A DNA stretch of 64,000 nt from positions 310,001 to 374,000 of the forward strand of contig NZ_CANLBK010000003.1 in NCBI RefSeq assembly GCF_947488835.1, read 5' to 3'. Origin of the DNA: an uncultured Marinobacter sp. (GTDB lineage: Bacteria; Pseudomonadota; Gammaproteobacteria; Pseudomonadales; Oleiphilaceae). Positions 61,257 to 64,000 of the stretch are shown here, piece after piece. The stretch's first letter is position 1. The number at the start of each line of letters is the position of its first letter. A model generated the notes under the pieces. The model made no database searches. It saw only the letters and a program-made list of their open reading frames with translations, and was not told the origin of the DNA. Made by a program: the position numbers and the translations under genes.

Positions 61257-63302
61257 TCAGGCTGCTTCGTCTGTGATGCCAGTCTGTTTCAGAAGTGCAT
61301 CCACCTGCGGCTCACGGCCACGGAACGCTTTGAACAACTCCATTGGCTCCTGAGACCCGCCTTTTTCCAGAATGTTCTCCAGAAACGCCCGGCCGGTTTC
61401 AGGATCGAAGATGCCGTTTTCCTCAAACAGCGAGAAGGCATCGGCTGCCAGCACTTCCGCCCACTTGTAGCTGTAATAACCCGCGGCGTAACCGCCAGCG
61501 AAGATGTGAGAGAAGGCGTTGGGGAATCGGTTGAACTCCGGCCCGTCCACCACGGCAATTTCATCACGCACTTTGCGGTGCATGTGCAGCGGGTTGGTTG
61601 GGGCCTCTTCGGTGAATTCCGCGTGCAGGCGGAAGTCGAACAGGGAGAACTCCAACTGCCGCACCATGGCCATGCCCGACTGGAAGTTTTTCGCTGCAAG
61701 CAGCTTCTGCAACAAGTCTTCCGGTAAGGACTCACCGGTTTCGTGGTGGCTGGCAATCAAGGCCAGAGACTCGGGGTTCCAGCACCAGTTTTCCAGGAAC
61801 TGGCTGGGCAGCTCTACCGCATCCCAGGCCACGCCGTTGATGCCAGACACATCCATGACTTCCACCTGAGTGAGCATGTGGTGCAGGCCATGGCCGAATT
61901 CGTGGAACAGGGTGGTTACTTCGTCGTGAGTAAGCAACGACGGTTTGCCGTTCACCGGTGGCGTAAAGTTGCAGGTGAGGAACGCCACCGGCAATTGCAA
62001 TGCGCCGCGCTGATCGCGCCAGCGTACACGACAATCGGCCATCCAGGCGCCACCGCGCTTACCCTGACGTGCAAACAGGTCAAAGTAGAACCAGGCGATG
62101 GGCTCGCCGTTGCGGCTGATGCAGTAGGCGGTGGCATCTTCGTGCCAGGTTTCTACATCTGGTTTGGCTTCAATCTGTATATCAAACAGCTTCTCAGCAA
62201 CCCGGAACAGGCCAGGCACCACTTTATCCACAGGGAACCAGGGGCGGAGTGTTTCGGGGGAGATGTCATAGCGCTGCTGGCGAAGCTTTTCACTGTAGTA
62301 GCCCACATCCCAAGCTTTCAGATCATCCAGGCCGTGCTCATCTTTGGCGAAGGCTTTAAGCTCGGCATAGTCCTTCTCTGCAACCGGCTTGGATTTGGCC
62401 GCCAATTCGTTGAGAAAACCCAGTACTTCGTCGGTATCCCGGGCCATTTTCTTGGCCAGTGAGCGTTCGGCGTAGTTATTGAAACCCAGGAGTTTGGCCA
62501 GGGCGTGGCGGCGTTTGAGGATTTCGGCCATTACCTGGGTGTTGTCCCAGGTTCCGGCATCCGGCCCTACGTCTGAAGCGCGGGTAACAAAGGCTTCGTA
62601 GACTTCGTGGCGCAGCTCACGGTTGTCGCAATAGGTCATGACCGGGAAGAAGCTGGGGAAATCCAGGGTGATCACATAGCCATCCAGTTCTTTCTGGCTG
62701 GCAGCCTGCTTGGCGCCTTCAAGGGCCGATTCCGGAATACCGGCCAGTTCTTCTACGTTCGTGATGTGCTTGAACCAGTTTTGGGTGGCGTCCAGCACGT
62801 TGTCGCTGAAGCGGTTAGTCAGTTCCGACAGTTCGCGGGAGAGGTCCGCATACTGTTTTTTCTGATCATCCGGCAGGTCGACGCCGCCAAGGTGGAAGTC
62901 GCGCAGGGTGTTATCTACGGCTTTGCGTTGGGCTTCGCTCAGTTCGCTGAAGTCATCCCGGGCGGCGAGCTTTTTGTAGGCTTCACACAGGGCTGAGTTC
63001 TGGCTGACTTCGGTGCTGTACTCGGTGAGCTTTTCCAGACAGTTTTTATAAACTTTGCGCAGGTCGTCGTTGTTCATCACGCTGTTGAGGTGTGAGATAA
63101 CGGACCAGGCGTTGCTCAGCTTGTTTTCAAGTGACTGCATGGGTTGAACCAGAGTATCCCAGGTGGGATCTTCGTTCTGGGCCAGGCTGGCGATTTTCAC
63201 GCGGTTTCCGCTGAGAATCTGGTCAATGGCCGTTTCCATGTGTTCGGTGCGCACGTGGTCAAACTTTGGCAGCAAGTCGTCAGTCAGTAACGGGTTATTC
63301 AT
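61257..63302 (-). CDS. prlC: oligopeptidase A (M3 family metallopeptidase)
   Basis: A 681 aa cytoplasmic zinc peptidase that degrades short peptides, including cleaved signal peptides. The zinc-binding HEFGH (in TLFHEFGHGLHHMLTQVEVMDVSG) and the downstream Glu ligand in ELPSQFLENWCW are present. Length and the N-terminal DDLLPKFDHVRTEHMETAI match PrlC. Upstream lie a multi-hairpin repeat and the divergent gamma-carbonic anhydrase gene. Confidence 0.96.
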   Translation of the reverse strand: MNNPLLTDDLLPKFDHVRTEHMETAIDQILSGNRVKIASLAQNEDPTWDTLVQPMQSLENKLSNAWSVISHLNSVMNNDDLRKVYKNCLEKLTEYSTEVSQNSALCEAYKKLAARDDFSELSEAQRKAVDNTLRDFHLGGVDLPDDQKKQYADLSRELSELTNRFSDNVLDATQNWFKHITNVEELAGIPESALEGAKQAASQKELDGYVITLDFPSFFPVMTYCDNRELRHEVYEAFVTRASDVGPDAGTWDNTQVMAEILKRRHALAKLLGFNNYAERSLAKKMARDTDEVLGFLNELAAKSKPVAEKDYAELKAFAKDEHGLDDLKAWDVGYYSEKLRQQRYDISPETLRPWFPVDKVVPGLFRVAEKLFDIQIEAKPDVETWHEDATAYCISRNGEPIAWFYFDLFARQGKRGGAWMADCRVRWRDQRGALQLPVAFLTCNFTPPVNGKPSLLTHDEVTTLFHEFGHGLHHMLTQVEVMDVSGINGVAWDAVELPSQFLENWCWNPESLALIASHHETGESLPEDLLQKLLAAKNFQSGMAMVRQLEFSLFDFRLHAEFTEEAPTNPLHMHRKVRDEIAVVDGPEFNRFPNAFSHIFAGGYAAGYYSYKWAEVLAADAFSLFEENGIFDPETGRAFLENILEKGGSQEPMELFKAFRGREPQVDALLKQTGITDEAA

Positions 63303-63370
63303 GGATCCCCTTCTCAGCTGTTCAAATGTGAGGTAGCTTCATTAATATCAATCATCGGAGGAAGACGTCT

Positions 63371-63548
63371 GTGTGGAGGCTTTGCCAAAACACGCCATGA
63401 ATACGTCCATGTAGGCTCGGCTCCGCCTCTCACTGCTTAATGCTCCTGCCGCGCAGTGAGAGTCCTGGGCTGGCCATCCATGGCCAGCCCGTGAAGAGCT
63501 TTCGCTCTTCACCCATGGCTCCGCACGGTTTTGGCAAAGCCTCCGCAC
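63371..63548. repeat. multi-hairpin intergenic element, copy 2
   Basis: A 178 bp element with a 21 bp terminal inverted repeat (one mismatch) built on GGAGGCTTTGCCAAAAC. As in copy 1, CAAAACACGC lies inside the left arm and GGCTCCGCACGGTTTTG covers the right. Internal hairpins: CTCTCACTGC/GCAGTGAGAG (63427-63462), GGGCTGGCC/GGCCAGCCC (63467-63490) and GTGAAGAGC/GCTCTTCAC (63491-63512). It lies between the divergent prlC and carbonic anhydrase genes. Confidence 0.8.
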
Positions 63549-63591
63549 AGCCGCCCCCAACTTCCGGGCAAACGCAACTAAGGTATATGTA

Positions 63592-64000
63592 ATGACGAAT
63601 ATACGTTCTCACAAGGGTATCACGCCAGATTTAGGAGAGCGCACTCTGGTCGATCCCAGTGCGGTAGTGATCGGCGATGTCAAAACCGGCAAGGATTGCT
63701 CCATCTGGCCGATGACCGTAGTGCGGGGTGATATGCACAGGATCCGCATTGGCGACCGTTGCAGTATTCAGGACGGCTCGGTGCTCCATATCACTCATGC
63801 CAGTGATTTTAACCCGGGCGGCCACCCGCTAACTCTGGGTGACGATGTGACCGTGGGGCACAAGGCTTTGCTACATGGCTGCACCATTGGTAGCCGGGTG
63901 CTGGTGGGCATGGGCTGTATCATTATGGATGGTGCGGTGGTGGAGGATGAGGTGATTGTCGCAGCCGGCTGTTTGGTGCCGCCGGGAAAAACACTGGAGT
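63592..64000 (+). CDS. gamma-carbonic-anhydrase family protein (partial, runs off the window)
   Basis: The first 136 codons of a left-handed beta-helix hexapeptide-repeat protein (DPSAVVIGDVKTGKDCSIWPMTVVRGDMHRIRIG, then SIQDGSVLHITH and VGHKALLHGCTIG), with the zinc-ligand histidines in VLHITH and VGHKALLHG. The family includes gamma-carbonic anhydrases (YrdA/CaiE-like), though many members are inactive as CAs. AAGG lies eight bases before the ATG. It is divergent from prlC, as in Pseudomonas. The C-terminal end is outside the window. Confidence 0.9.
   Translation, partial: MTNIRSHKGITPDLGERTLVDPSAVVIGDVKTGKDCSIWPMTVVRGDMHRIRIGDRCSIQDGSVLHITHASDFNPGGHPLTLGDDVTVGHKALLHGCTIGSRVLVGMGCIIMDGAVVEDEVIVAAGCLVPPGKTLE

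Noticed and set aside
1..64000. tRNA, rRNA, CRISPR, prophage or insertion sequence
   Set aside because: I looked through the intergenic regions on both strands and found no cloverleaf, spacer array, transposase or integrase. A tRNAscan/Infernal run would be needed to exclude small RNAs fully.

Overview
The window looks like a chromosomal segment of a marine or halophilic gammaproteobacterium, most likely Marinobacter or a close relative. This is an inference from gene content and gene order: an ectoine synthase, a Pseudomonas-type cytochrome c oxidase cluster (ctaC-ctaD-ctaG-ctaE-DUF2909-SURF1-hypothetical-ctaA-ctaB-SCO), a prlC/yheV pair beside a gamma-carbonic anhydrase, a Pseudomonas-type speC, a fatty acid cis/trans isomerase, and abundant intergenic palindromes. 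I see no rRNA, tRNA, CRISPR array, prophage, integrase or transposase. Most of the segment is ordinary chromosomal backbone.

Layout. 1-5.2 kb: an L,D-transpeptidase, a manganese-exporter-type membrane protein under a clear yybP-ykoY (Mn2+) riboswitch, a MarR-regulated drug efflux pump and a second MFS carrier. 5.4-9.3 kb: a WYL-domain regulator closely followed by a secreted nuclease, then an AraC-type regulator. 9.3-12.2 kb: the queC-queE pair, small hypothetical genes and a single-domain response regulator. 12.2-16.3 kb: a large hybrid sensor kinase translationally coupled to a small membrane protein. 16.5-22.5 kb: unknown genes, a beta-lactamase-like serine hydrolase, ybaK and a monomeric isocitrate dehydrogenase. 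33.8-38.3 kb: a coupled DUF2868/DUF3482 GTPase pair, a solitary ectC and a CynX-type carrier. 38.4-47.5 kb: speC, cti, an ATP-grasp protein, a small secreted protein, hrpB and an MFS carrier. 47.5-56.4 kb: terminal oxidase structural and assembly genes. 56.6-64 kb: a MATE pump, small hypotheticals, a Na+/H+ antiporter-type protein, yheV, prlC and the start of a gamma-carbonic anhydrase.

The most coherent system is at 23.0-33.4 kb. A lipoprotein 3-hydroxybutyrate-oligomer hydrolase, a sigma-54 activator of the HbcR type, a TRAP transporter (dctPQM), 3-hydroxybutyrate dehydrogenase and acetoacetyl-CoA synthetase together give a route from PHB oligomers outside the cytoplasm to acetoacetyl-CoA. 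Both transcription units (hydrolase; dctP to aacS) have a -24/-12 sigma-54 promoter preceded by two copies of the same palindrome, TGTCC-N8-GGACA, at about -100 and -160 to -185. This suggests one activator drives both units.

The second notable layer is intergenic. Five copies of a 70-95 bp near-perfect palindrome (at about 38.3, 39.9, 48.3, 60.6 and 60.9 kb) share a core that can be misread as the peptide MSERSELFFPEEK. Their outer arms differ between copies, yet each arm stays complementary to its partner. Two copies of a different, roughly 180 bp multi-hairpin element lie at 22.8 and 63.4 kb.
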